Source: an uncultured Prevotellaceae bacterium
Lineage (GTDB): Bacteria > Bacteroidota > Bacteroidia > Bacteroidales > Bacteroidaceae
Assembly: GCA_937898415.1 (NCBI GenBank)
Contig: CALDLA010000028.1
Span: forward strand, 1 to 41,628
Direction of reading: 5' to 3'
DNA length: 41,628 bases
Part shown: in pieces, positions 7,710 through 14,617 of the stretch
How positions within the stretch are numbered: position 1 is the first letter of the stretch
How the letters are laid out: the number at the start of each line of letters is the position of its first letter
Program-made: the position numbers and the translations under genes
Notes under the pieces: generated by a model
Told to the model about the DNA's origin: nothing
The model's input: only the letters and a program-made list of their open reading frames with translations
Databases searched by the model: none

Positions 7710-9746
7710 ATGGGTATGAAAATAAAGATACTGCTGACAATATGCGTAATGCTTTACTGGATGGGCTTGAACGCTCAGAAGCGGCATTGGGGAGTTCAGG
7801 ACGGACTGCCCACGGGCGAGGTGCGGCAGATTATCGCGCTGCCCAACCACCAGATGCTCATTAATTGCGAGGGTGTCTTTTGCATCAGTAATGGGGCGGG
7901 GTTTAACATCGTGCCCTGCGACCGGCGGAAAGCGTATCTGCTGGAGCATTATGCCGACTCTGTGGGTTATGGCCATCAGTGGCAGGGTGACTCGCTTCTG
8001 TGGCTGTGCGACTTCTACCGCATATATCTTTTCGACATGCGCACACATTCTTTCCGTTATGACATAGAAGGGCGGCTACGTTCTTTAGGGGCATTTTCGT
8101 TTTCGCCAGAAACAGTCAGTGACTGGCAAGGCGGCAAGTGGACGGGGACGCTGGGAAACGGCATTACATACACACCACCTCAGCGGCAAATGGCGAAATT
8201 ACTTGAAGATGACCCCTTGATAGGGTTTGCTCGAGGGACTGCAGAATTTAGCGTCAAGCTTGGTGACGGACGACTGTTGCAGAGGCGTGGCCTCAACAGG
8301 ATAGGCTATTTTCTGCCTGACGTAAACCGCTTTGACCCTCTCAACGAGCGCCTGCCTCAGTTAAATAGCTATCGAAACATCGTAGGAGCCTGTGTACTGG
8401 CTGAACCGTGGGTGGTACTCTATACGCAGAACGGTGCCTGTCTGCTTGACACCACAGCCGACACGCTGGCTGCTTTCAAACCAGCGGAATCCATCGGGGA
8501 ATACTCCGACAAATATAATTGTATGTTGCGTGATACAAAGGGAAACTTGTGGATTGGAACGCAGAACGGACTGTTTCAAGTGAAAAGCGAAGGAGTGAAA
8601 AGTGAAAAATGGGAACCTACACGAGTGGAGGGCCTTGCCAACAACTGCATCCGCAGTCTGGTGATGGATGCCCAAGGGAACATCTGGGCAGGTATAGCAT
8701 GCGGCATTTCGAGAATTACACCCGCAGTGGTCAACTATGGTGAGGACGACGGTATCCCGCCTGTTTCCATGATGGAGCGTGCCGCTTGTCTGACGGACGA
8801 CGGTCGTTTGGTGTTTGTCCATCACAGTTCGGCAGCTACGGTGTTTCGCCCGGAATGGTTGAACGACGATGTTAATCCGCAAGCTCCCGTACTCACTCTT
8901 CTAAAAGTAAACGGTTACAATGCGGTCTGTGTAGAAGACGCAGGGTTAACACTCCCATATAACAAGAATTATCTTACCTTCCAGTTCTCTTCCCTCGACT
9001 ATGCCCATCCCTCGCACGTGCGCTACCGCTATCGTCTGCGCGGTCTAGAAGATGACTGGAATATTTCAAGCGATATGAGTGGTGTTGCCAAGGCCGACTA
9101 TAAAGCGCTGTCACCTGGGGATTATGTATTTGAGGCACAGGCTGCCTCGGCAGATGGCGAGTGGAGTGAAGCCTTGATGGTGCCTGTCACCATCCGTCCC
9201 CCGTTCTGGCTGACGTGGTGGGCGAAAACCTTGTATGCTCTTTTGCTTTGTGCTCTTATTGCTTTTCTCCTTACACTATATCTGAAGAAAAAGAAGGAAG
9301 CCTTAATGCGCGAGAATAACAACCGCGTGAACCAGCTCTTCGAGATGCGCGAAGAAGCCCGTCACCAGTTTGCTGACAACACAAACGTTGATCCGAAGAA
9401 AATTGGTGTGAACCCCGAGGAGGAAATATTAGTTGCCAAACTGCTGAAAGCCATCGAGGCGCATATCGATGACGAGGACTACGGCGTGGAGCAGTTAGCC
9501 TCCGACGTGGCCCTGAGCCGTACCAACCTCTACGGCAAACTGCGCAATATGCTTGGCATCTCGCCAGCTGACTTCATACGCAATGTTCGCTTGAAGCGTG
9601 CTGCCCAACTGCTCACCGACAATCCGACCCTCTCCATCAACGAAGTCGCTGCCCGCGTCGGTTTTTCCACTCCCCGCAACTTCTCCACCCAGTTCAAGAA
9701 GATGTTCGGTGTGCTACCATCGGATTACCGTTCCTCCAAAGAATAA
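7710..9746 (+). CDS. One-component transmembrane AraC regulator with propeller sensor, no kinase
   Basis: 678 residues; ATG 7716 is an alternative start giving a neater signal anchor. Order: signal/anchor (1-20); periplasmic Reg_prop-type propeller ('WGVQDGLPTGEVRQI', 'LWIGTQNGLFQV', 'IWAGIACGISRI'); Y_Y_Y domain ('YRYRLRGLEDDWN', about 420-500); a transmembrane helix (about 503-525); a short coiled linker; and a C-terminal AraC double helix-turn-helix (about 580-678, 'VEQLASDVALSRTNLYGKL', 'INEVAARVGFSTPRNFSTQFKK'). Hybrid two-component regulators of this kind normally carry histidine kinase and receiver domains between membrane and HTH; here they are absent, so binding of a sugar must be passed straight to the DNA-binding domain. 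A heptamer tract adds a VKSEGVKSE insertion. It probably senses a product of the divergent lyase. Confidence 0.9.
   Translation: MGMKIKILLTICVMLYWMGLNAQKRHWGVQDGLPTGEVRQIIALPNHQMLINCEGVFCISNGAGFNIVPCDRRKAYLLEHYADSVGYGHQWQGDSLLWLCDFYRIYLFDMRTHSFRYDIEGRLRSLGAFSFSPETVSDWQGGKWTGTLGNGITYTPPQRQMAKLLEDDPLIGFARGTAEFSVKLGDGRLLQRRGLNRIGYFLPDVNRFDPLNERLPQLNSYRNIVGACVLAEPWVVLYTQNGACLLDTTADTLAAFKPAESIGEYSDKYNCMLRDTKGNLWIGTQNGLFQVKSEGVKSEKWEPTRVEGLANNCIRSLVMDAQGNIWAGIACGISRITPAVVNYGEDDGIPPVSMMERAACLTDDGRLVFVHHSSAATVFRPEWLNDDVNPQAPVLTLLKVNGYNAVCVEDAGLTLPYNKNYLTFQFSSLDYAHPSHVRYRYRLRGLEDDWNISSDMSGVAKADYKALSPGDYVFEAQAASADGEWSEALMVPVTIRPPFWLTWWAKTLYALLLCALIAFLLTLYLKKKKEALMRENNNRVNQLFEMREEARHQFADNTNVDPKKIGVNPEEEILVAKLLKAIEAHIDDEDYGVEQLASDVALSRTNLYGKLRNMLGISPADFIRNVRLKRAAQLLTDNPTLSINEVAARVGFSTPRNFSTQFKKMFGVLPSDYRSSKE
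8580..8608 (+). repeat. Heptamer tract (GTGAAAA) inside the membrane regulator gene
   Basis: GTGAAAA, an 8-base variant GCGAAGGA, then GTGAAAA twice. It codes for VKSEGVKSE between two propeller blades. Belongs to the GTKRRRA heptamer family of the window. Confidence 0.75.
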
Positions 9747-9786
9747 CCGTAAGAGTAATATACATTAGTTTGTCTCGATTTCCTCA

Positions 9787-9794
9787 TACATTTG
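9787..9794 (+). promoter_or_regulatory. Promoter -7 element left in front of the dehydrogenase remnant
   Basis: TACATTTG matches TAnnTTTG and is followed by CCAC and an A-rich stretch like a normal leader. It is probably the original promoter of the dehydrogenase gene, now joined to its 3' part by deletion. Confidence 0.45.
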
Positions 9795-9796
9795 CC

Positions 9797-10282
9797 ACAA
9801 AAAACCTAAAACGATATATAAAGAATCCGCAGGACTACGAGGCTCGCTCGAACATCATGTGGACAGCCACCTGGGCACTAAACACCCTCATCGGACTGGG
9901 TAAAAAAGAGGACTGGATGGTGCATATGATCGGTCACAGCGTGGGTGCCTGGACGCACGCCCCTCACGGCTATGCGCTGGCCTCCGTATCAATGGCCTAC
10001 TATCGCAGAGCGATGAAGAATGGCCTGCCCAAGTTTGTGCGCTTCGCCAAGAATGTGTGGAATATCAGCGGTGAAGGTCTGACCGATGAGCAGATAGCTG
10101 AAAAGGGATTCGAAGCCATGAAGGACTGGATGCTGGAGATTGGATTGCCACTCACCATCAGTGAGTTGGGAGCCACCTCCGACATGATTCCAGGCATCAC
10201 AGAGACCACCGTGGTCTATCCCGCCGGTTATCTGGATCTTACAAAAGAGGATATTTCGGAGATACTGAAGGAGAGTATTTAG
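9797..10282 (+). pseudogene. Iron-containing alcohol dehydrogenase (YqdH-type), C-terminal remnant
   Basis: The stretch 'NPQDYEARSNIMWTATWALNTLIG' followed by 'HMIGH...A..HAPHGYALA' is the C-terminal half of NADPH-dependent iron alcohol/butanol dehydrogenases, with the metal-binding His residues of that half present. The family has about 385 residues; only about 155 remain, and there is no proper start (the frame opens with TTG at 9770; the first ATG is at 9857). The Rossmann-type NAD(P)-binding half is missing. Because a promoter and leader-like stretch sit directly in front, the likely event is one internal deletion removing the start and the first about 215 codons. Confidence 0.8.
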
Positions 10283-10301
10283 AACAAGTAAAAAATCAAT
10301 T

Positions 10302-10446
10302 ATGAAAAAGATATGCCACCTCTGGCGGTAGCAGCATCAAGAAAGCCTGCGAAGACTTGAAAGCCGCTTATCCTGATGTAACCTGGAAGGAAGGCAAACT
10401 TCTTAACCGTGTATCGAAGAAGGATTTGGAAGATTGGGTAAAGTAA
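10302..10446 (+). pseudogene. Flavodoxin remnant with large internal deletion
   Basis: ATG AAA AAG AT at 10302 joins out of frame to a C-terminal flavodoxin piece that starts at 10315 (frame +1) with 'ATSGGSSIKKACEDL' and ends '...GKLLNRVSKKDLEDWVK' before TAA at 10444-10446. The motif 'ATSGGS' plus 'W..GKLLN..S..(E/D)LE.WV' is typical of Bacteroidales flavodoxins next to YqdH dehydrogenases. The first four codons and the last 43 remain; about 110 codons between them are gone. It lies 19 bases after the dehydrogenase stop, so the pair was an operon. Confidence 0.8.
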
Positions 10447-10464
10447 ATACCTATTTCTGATTAA

Positions 10465-10530
10465 CCTGCTTATGCAGGACTTTGCAGGTGCGTAATGCTT
10501 AAAACACTCGTTTTTAGGTATTGCGCACCT
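10465..10530 (+). terminator. Two nested hairpins after the flavodoxin remnant
   Basis: CCTGC (10465-10469) pairs with GCAGG (10474-10478) around a TTAT loop; a second GCAGG follows at 10484. Then AGGTGCGTAAT (10486-10496) pairs with ATTGCGCACCT (10520-10530) with one G-U pair across a 23-base loop. No long T run follows, so simple termination is uncertain; the right arm reaches the -33 box of the methyltransferase promoter, so the structure could also affect that gene. Confidence 0.45.
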
Positions 10531-10551
10531 TATTTATTTGCCGTACCTTTG
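10521..10551 (+). promoter_or_regulatory. Promoter of the methyltransferase gene
   Basis: TTG (10521-10523), 20 bases, TACCTTTG (10544-10551). It leaves a leader of about 105 bases before ATG 10663. The -33 TTG falls within the right arm of the hairpin at 10520-10530. Confidence 0.6.
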
Positions 10552-10662
10552 CAACCGAAATCGTTGACGAAATCACAGGTATAAAATTCATAAAGTATTT
10601 GTTTAGTTTTGTGAGGTGGTTGGTCGGTGACGATCTGCCACCTTTTAGAAAAGAAAACGATT

Positions 10663-11274
10663 ATGGGATTTATAAAGAAACTATTCACTAACTGTGCCTG
10701 TCCACAAGGACAGATGGGACGCGCCATGCTGAAGTTCATGAACCTCTGTCATGCGCCACTGACAAACTGGGGACTGAAACTCGTTAATATTCAAGACGGC
10801 TGGACGATGCTCGACATCGGATGCGGTGGCGGAGCTACCTTGCAGCGACTGTTAAAACGGAGTCGGGGAGCACAGGTCTATGGCATCGACATCTCTGAGG
10901 AGAGTGTGGCGAAGGCCAAAAAGGTGAATGCAGAGGTGCTCGACAAACAGGTATTTGTCACTCTGGGGTCAGCCGAGAAACTGCCTTACGAGGATGGGAA
11001 GTTCAACCTCGTAACGGCTGTAGAGACCGTCTATTTCTGGCCCGACCTGCCTGACTGTCTGCAAGAGGTGAGCCGTGTACTGAAGTCTGGCGGTAAGTTC
11101 GCCATCTTGGTAGAAGTGGTGGATAGCGATTCCAAGTGGACGAATGTAGTGGAGGGCATGACGGCCTATTCGCCGGAGGAATTGAAGACCATGCTTGATG
11201 ATGCAGGTTTTACCCAGACGGAAATCCACCGTAAGAAACCTACGTATGCCACGATTATCGGAGTAAAGAAATAA
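10663..11274 (+). CDS. Class I SAM-dependent methyltransferase
   Basis: 203 residues from ATG 10663; an upstream GTG at 10627 is less likely. Motif I is 'LDIGCGGG' (50-57), the acidic residue after strand 2 is in 'VYGIDISEESV', and 'EKLPYEDGKFNLVTAVETVYFW' is the motif region for strand 4, followed by 'EVSRVLKSGGKF'. The fold is the Methyltransf_11/25 type, cytoplasmic. The acceptor cannot be predicted; the early 'CACPQGQMGRAMLKFMN' stretch is shared with small-molecule methyltransferases of anaerobes. It stands alone with its own promoter. Confidence 0.9.
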   Translation: MGFIKKLFTNCACPQGQMGRAMLKFMNLCHAPLTNWGLKLVNIQDGWTMLDIGCGGGATLQRLLKRSRGAQVYGIDISEESVAKAKKVNAEVLDKQVFVTLGSAEKLPYEDGKFNLVTAVETVYFWPDLPDCLQEVSRVLKSGGKFAILVEVVDSDSKWTNVVEGMTAYSPEELKTMLDDAGFTQTEIHRKKPTYATIIGVKK

Positions 11275-11344
11275 TTATGCTTCTTTGCAACTGGGTTCTT
11301 TCAAAAAAAGCGTCCTTTTAGGCCGAGCGACGAAATATTTTTCG

Positions 11345-11352
11345 TACCTTTG
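11345..11352 (+). promoter_or_regulatory. Promoter -7 element, near-leaderless, for the permease remnant
   Basis: TACCTTTG ends only 7 bases before the ATG at 11360, so transcription would start about at the start codon. The same arrangement is seen at 2581-2593. Confidence 0.55.
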
Positions 11353-11359
11353 CCACCCA

Positions 11360-11786
11360 ATGGATATACAGAGTTTCTTCATATCGCCATTCCCGCTGAC
11401 GCGCCTACCCGTAGCCTTTCTGAACGTGGTCTGCGAGATGGCTCCCTACCTGCTATTGGGATTCTTCATCGCAGGAGTGCTGCACGTATTCGTGCCGCAG
11501 AAGTTCTTTGCGGAACAAAGCGGCAAAGCCGAGCGCTATGCCAACTATCTTTCGAGGGAAAAAAGCTGTCCGTAGTTTGGGCGGCGCTGCTGGGTGTACC
11601 CCTGCCGCTGTGTTCATGTGGAGTCATCCCTACGGCTATTAGTCTGAGAAACGAAAAGGCTTCGAAGGGAGCCATTGCCTCGCCAGTGCCTCTGCCAACA
11701 CCCTCACCATCAAAGGCTCTGCCACAGAAGAAGCCATCCGCGCGGACGTTGAGGGTATCGGATATACATTCAAAGGAAAGGCTTGA
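11360..11786 (+). pseudogene. SO_0444-type metal permease, frameshifted and internally deleted
   Basis: Frame 1 (11360-11575) gives 'MDIQSFFI', 'CEMAPYLLLGFFIAGVLHVFVP'-like sequence, then the match passes near 11550 to frame 2: 'LSVVWAALLGVPLPLCSCGVIP'-like sequence with the C-S-C-G metal motif and 'TAISLRNEKASKGAIAS'. It then jumps to a third part, 'ASANTLTIKGSATEEAIRAD', ending '..VEGIGYTFKGKA' before TGA 11784-11786, which is the tail of the same family. The family has about 350-450 residues; most transmembrane helices are missing. At least one frameshift and one deletion of well over 500 bases are needed. The intact protein would export copper or zinc. Confidence 0.75.
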
Positions 11787-11863
11787 AATCCTACTCTACA
11801 CCTTGACTTCGTCGAGTTGACTTTCCCCTTCGGGCCGTCGAGCTAAACCTTCCGTCACAACTC

Positions 11864-11895
11864 AGCCGTCTAAGCGAGCTTAAACGGCTCTCGCT
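11864..11895. repeat. Hairpin-forming interspersed repeat, related to an insert in dinB
   Basis: AGCCGT (11864-11869) pairs with ACGGCT (11884-11889), with an inner AAGC/GCTT (11872-11875/11878-11881). The strings TAAGCGAGCTT (11871-11881) and GCTCTCGCT (11887-11895) recur at 12690-12700 and 12707-12715 within dinB with nearly the same spacing (16 against 17). The rest of 11787-11950 has no gene I can support. Confidence 0.5.
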
Positions 11896-11956
11896 GCTCA
11901 CAAACTTTTTCTGAAAGTTAGTACGTTTTTCTAAGATTTTTCGTACTTTTACACCT

Positions 11957-12196
11957 ATGAAAAGATGGATGCTGCGTATATGGCTCGTCGCTGCACTGCT
12001 TTGCGGCTTCTCTGACTCACTGTCGTGGGTGAGAGCGCAGGGAAGTGTATCGCATAGCGAAGGACGCGAGGAATGCTTCCAACGGCACGACAGCTTGGTA
12101 CGCTCGCTGATGGAAGAACGGCAAAAGACCATTGGGCGAAGTTCTGCTGAAATCAAACCAAACGCAACGAGGCAGTCTTCTGAGGGGATTGGATAA
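11957..12196 (+). CDS. Short ORF with signal peptide, unknown
   Basis: 79 residues. 'MKRWMLRIWLVAALLCGFSDSL' followed by 'SWVRAQ' is a convincing signal peptide with an AxA-like cleavage site; the remaining about 50 residues are polar and match no family I know. A degenerate -7 element (TACTTTTA, 11944-11951) lies 5 bases before the ATG. It may be a small secreted protein or the start of a longer gene cut off by decay, as with its neighbours. A 22-bp repeat array follows within 60 bases. Confidence 0.4.
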   Translation: MKRWMLRIWLVAALLCGFSDSLSWVRAQGSVSHSEGREECFQRHDSLVRSLMEERQKTIGRSSAEIKPNATRQSSEGIG

Positions 12197-12213
12197 GGCT
12201 TCGTTGGTGCAAG

Positions 12214-12245
12214 AACCTATGTTTCCGGGTCAAAGGACATAGGTT
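12214..12245. repeat. Inverted repeat AACCTATGT / ACATAGGTT
   Basis: Perfect 9-bp arms at 12214-12222 and 12237-12245 with a 14-base gap. GAACCTATGTT (12213) and GGACATAGGTT (12235) are also 22 bases apart and match at 8 of 11 positions, so these may be two diverged first units of the array that follows at 12253. Confidence 0.5.
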
Positions 12246-12252
12246 AACTCGT

Positions 12253-12336
12253 TTTTGCCTATACGCAAAATACCTTGCGCCTATACGCAAAACACCTTGC
12301 GCCTGTACGCAAAATATCCTCGCCTTTACGCAAAAT
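12253..12336. repeat. 22-bp dyad array A (4 copies, TTGCG-N6-CGCAA)
   Basis: Units start at 12253, 12275, 12297 and 12319, a period of exactly 22. Each has the right arm ACGCAAAA; copies 2 and 3 have the full dyad TTGCG-cctata/cctgta-CGCAA. The spacer AATACC/AACACC/AATATC is conserved. The array lies in the gap between two converging genes, 57 bases after the stop of the short ORF and 87 bases from the end of dinB. Confidence 0.85.
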
Positions 12337-12422
12337 TAAATGGCATATCTTCTTGTGACTTATAGCCTTGTAGCAGTCAGTTATTCAATGAATTGGTTCT
12401 TCTGCTTTACATCATCTTTCAA

Positions 12423-13586
12423 TTATTCCTCAGGCCAAGGCTCAAACTCCAGTTCTAGCTCAATCCATTCTGGCTCCTCCTGTGGTGTTACGCTCTTTTG
12501 ATTAGATACGGCCAAGCCCAACAAACGGATGGGATGCGAGTGAAACTCCACCTGCTGCATCAACTGCTTGGCCAACGGAAGAATTTCATCTTTGGTGCGG
12601 AGAATATGATCAACAGTGATGCTGCGGGTGATTTGCTGGAAGTCCAGGAACTTGGCATTCTGCCGAGTTTGCTCACGCTCGGCAGACTGTAAGCGAGCTT
12701 CCGTCTGCTCTCGCTTACGCGCAAACTTTACCTTCAGTGTCAGGGTGCGGCCCTCGAAGTCGTTCTTCTCGATGCGCCTGACTAGTTCGAGCACCGTGTG
12801 ATACAGGTGAATGGTGACGGCGGCATTCTCGCTGATGTCCGATTCAAAGGTCTGTTCACAGCTGACACTCTTCCGTTCCCACTCGCTGATGACAGGCCGG
12901 TTGTCGATACCTCGCGAGAAATCGTAGAACACTTGCCCCATCTTGCCGAACTCCTGCGTCAGTCGGCTCAGCGACATGTTTCTCAGGTCAAGTCCCGTGA
13001 AGATTCCCATTCGGTGCATTTTCTCAGCGGTCTTCTGACCTATACCCCAAATCTTCTCTATCTTCAGTTGTGCGATGAAGTCCAAAGCCCTGTCAGGGTG
13101 AATCACTGTCAGCCCGTCGGGTTTGCGCCAATCGGAGGCAATCTTTGCCAGGAACTTGCAGTAGCTCACGCCTGCCGATGCCGTCAGTCCCGTCGTCTCA
13201 CGGATACGCTGCTTGATTTCTCGCGCAATATCCACGCCCAACTCAATTCCCTTCTTATTCTCCGTCACATCGAGAAAGGCTTCATCGAGGGATATAGGCT
13301 CTATCAGGTCGGTATAGTCGTGGAATATCTCGTGCAACTTTGCCGACACCTCCTTATACTTTTGGAAGTGCGGCTCCACGATGATCAGTTGTGGACACAG
13401 GCGCTTGGCCACCTGAATGGACTGCGCCGAATGAATGCCAAACCGCCGTGCTTCGTAACTGGCTGTTGACACCACGCCACGCTCGGCATCGTGTCCCACC
13501 GCTATCGGCTTGCCACGAAACTCAGGATTATCTCGCTGCTCTACAGCCGCGAAGAACTGATCCATGTCCACATGGATAACCTTCAT
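12423..13586 (-). CDS. dinB: DNA polymerase IV (Y family)
   Basis: 387 residues. 'VIHVDMDQFFAAVEQR' holds the first catalytic Asp (D7/D9 region) and the fingers start; 'EPISLDEAFLDVT' holds the other catalytic acids; 'ASAGVSYCKFLAKIASDWRKPDG' and the HhH 'IEKIWGIGQKTAEKMHRMGI' complete palm and thumb. The little-finger domain carries an unusual in-frame insert, 'ARKREQTEARLQSAEREQ' (bases about 12660-12725), encoded by a hairpin-rich repeat; family members pass directly from 'LKVKF' to '(L)DFQQITRS'. Function: low-fidelity translesion synthesis. It follows the GH43 gene by 15 bases on the same strand. Confidence 0.95.
   Translation of the reverse strand: MKVIHVDMDQFFAAVEQRDNPEFRGKPIAVGHDAERGVVSTASYEARRFGIHSAQSIQVAKRLCPQLIIVEPHFQKYKEVSAKLHEIFHDYTDLIEPISLDEAFLDVTENKKGIELGVDIAREIKQRIRETTGLTASAGVSYCKFLAKIASDWRKPDGLTVIHPDRALDFIAQLKIEKIWGIGQKTAEKMHRMGIFTGLDLRNMSLSRLTQEFGKMGQVFYDFSRGIDNRPVISEWERKSVSCEQTFESDISENAAVTIHLYHTVLELVRRIEKNDFEGRTLTLKVKFARKREQTEARLQSAEREQTRQNAKFLDFQQITRSITVDHILRTKDEILPLAKQLMQQVEFHSHPIRLLGLAVSNQKSVTPQEEPEWIELELEFEPWPEE
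12660..12718. repeat. Structured repeat inserted in frame in dinB
   Basis: Two perfect inverted repeats side by side: CTGCCGAG (12660-12667) with CTCGGCAG (12678-12685), and GTAAGCGAG (12689-12697) with CTCGCTTAC (12710-12718). Together they account for the extra residues of the little finger. Part of the sequence recurs in the intergenic element at 11871-11895. Confidence 0.65.
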
Positions 13587-13601
13587 AATCTCATTCTTAG
13601 C

Positions 13602-14588
13602 CTATTTCGCTTCGATGTTGATCTTGGGTATGCGGCCGTCTTTCATACGCTGAAACTCGCGGAAGGCGGTGGTGCGACGGAAACCGTTGCCGCCAGAGGG
13701 GATGCCGTCGTGATAAAAGAGGTATGACTTGCCCTTGAAGTCGATAGTGCCGCCGTGGATGGTAAAAGAGCCGGGTGACTCGTCGGTGATACGGCCTTCG
13801 TAGTGCCACGGGCCGTGGATGCTCTTGGCCGTCGAGTAGGCCCAGTGCTCAGGCACACCACCTGCGGCATACTCCAAGAAGTAAGTATCGCCAATCTTGT
13901 AGATCCAAGGGGCTTCCTCAAAGCCAGTCTTCATTACCTTCTTGTGCAGCTGGTAGTCCATCTTCAAACACTTTGGCCCGAACTGTGCCTCGTCGTCCAG
14001 CATGGGGCGCATGTCGCAGATGCCGTTGTTGGCAAAGCTCTTGTCAATGCTGATCATGTCTTCGTTCAACTTGGCATACCAGCAGCCGTTGTTGCCCCAG
14101 AAGAGCCAGGCCTGTCCGTCATCATCGATAAACACCGTGGGGTCGATGAACCCCCAGTCGCCAGGGATGAGCGGTTTGCCGATGGCGTCAGTCCAAGGCC
14201 CTTCAGGACGGTCGGCCACAGCTACGCCGATGCCGTGGAGGTGCTTGGTGGTGTCCTCTGCAGCCACATACCAGTACCACTTGCCATTGCGCTCGATGGC
14301 TTGCGAGGCCCAGGCATTGTCGCCCTGCTTGGCCCACTTGAAGTTAGCGGTGGTCAACACAATGCCGTGATCTGTCCAGTGCTCCATGTCGGTAGTGGAA
14401 AACAGTTGCCAGTCGGGCATGCGGAAATAAGTTGCCGTGTCCAGGTCGTGACCTGTGAACACATAGAGGCGATCGCCCGATACCACAGGAGCGGGGTCGG
14501 GGTTGTACATACGGTTGTTAACGCGCTTCTGGGCTTGCAATGTAATGGCCAACAACAGTGTGAAGGCTGCGAGGATAGTTCTTTTCAT
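13602..14588 (-). CDS. Secreted glycoside hydrolase family 43 enzyme
   Basis: 328 residues with a signal peptide (1-20, 'LLLAITLQAQ'). The five-bladed propeller catalytic residues are seen: D31 in 'NPDPAPV' (base), D149 in 'FIDPTVFID' (pKa modulator) and E225 in 'FEEAPW' (acid). Members act on arabinan, xylan side chains or galactan; the exact substrate cannot be told. There is no accessory beta-sandwich, so it belongs to the short single-domain subfamilies. The gene lies between a thioesterase (29 bases upstream) and dinB (15 bases downstream), and no SusC/SusD pair is near, so it is not in a classic utilization locus. Confidence 0.9.
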   Translation of the reverse strand: MKRTILAAFTLLLAITLQAQKRVNNRMYNPDPAPVVSGDRLYVFTGHDLDTATYFRMPDWQLFSTTDMEHWTDHGIVLTTANFKWAKQGDNAWASQAIERNGKWYWYVAAEDTTKHLHGIGVAVADRPEGPWTDAIGKPLIPGDWGFIDPTVFIDDDGQAWLFWGNNGCWYAKLNEDMISIDKSFANNGICDMRPMLDDEAQFGPKCLKMDYQLHKKVMKTGFEEAPWIYKIGDTYFLEYAAGGVPEHWAYSTAKSIHGPWHYEGRITDESPGSFTIHGGTIDFKGKSYLFYHDGIPSGGNGFRRTTAFREFQRMKDGRIPKINIEAK

Positions 14589-14617
14589 ATTTTAATCTCT
14601 TTATAAATATGTATAAT

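Noticed and set aside
11791..12156. Minus-strand ORF of 121 codons
   Set aside because: Low-complexity Ser/Arg-rich translation of the interspersed element and of the antisense of the signal-peptide ORF; no start context and no family.
14002..14370. Plus-strand ORFs over the GH43 gene
   Set aside because: Antisense shadows of a gene with all three catalytic residues in place.
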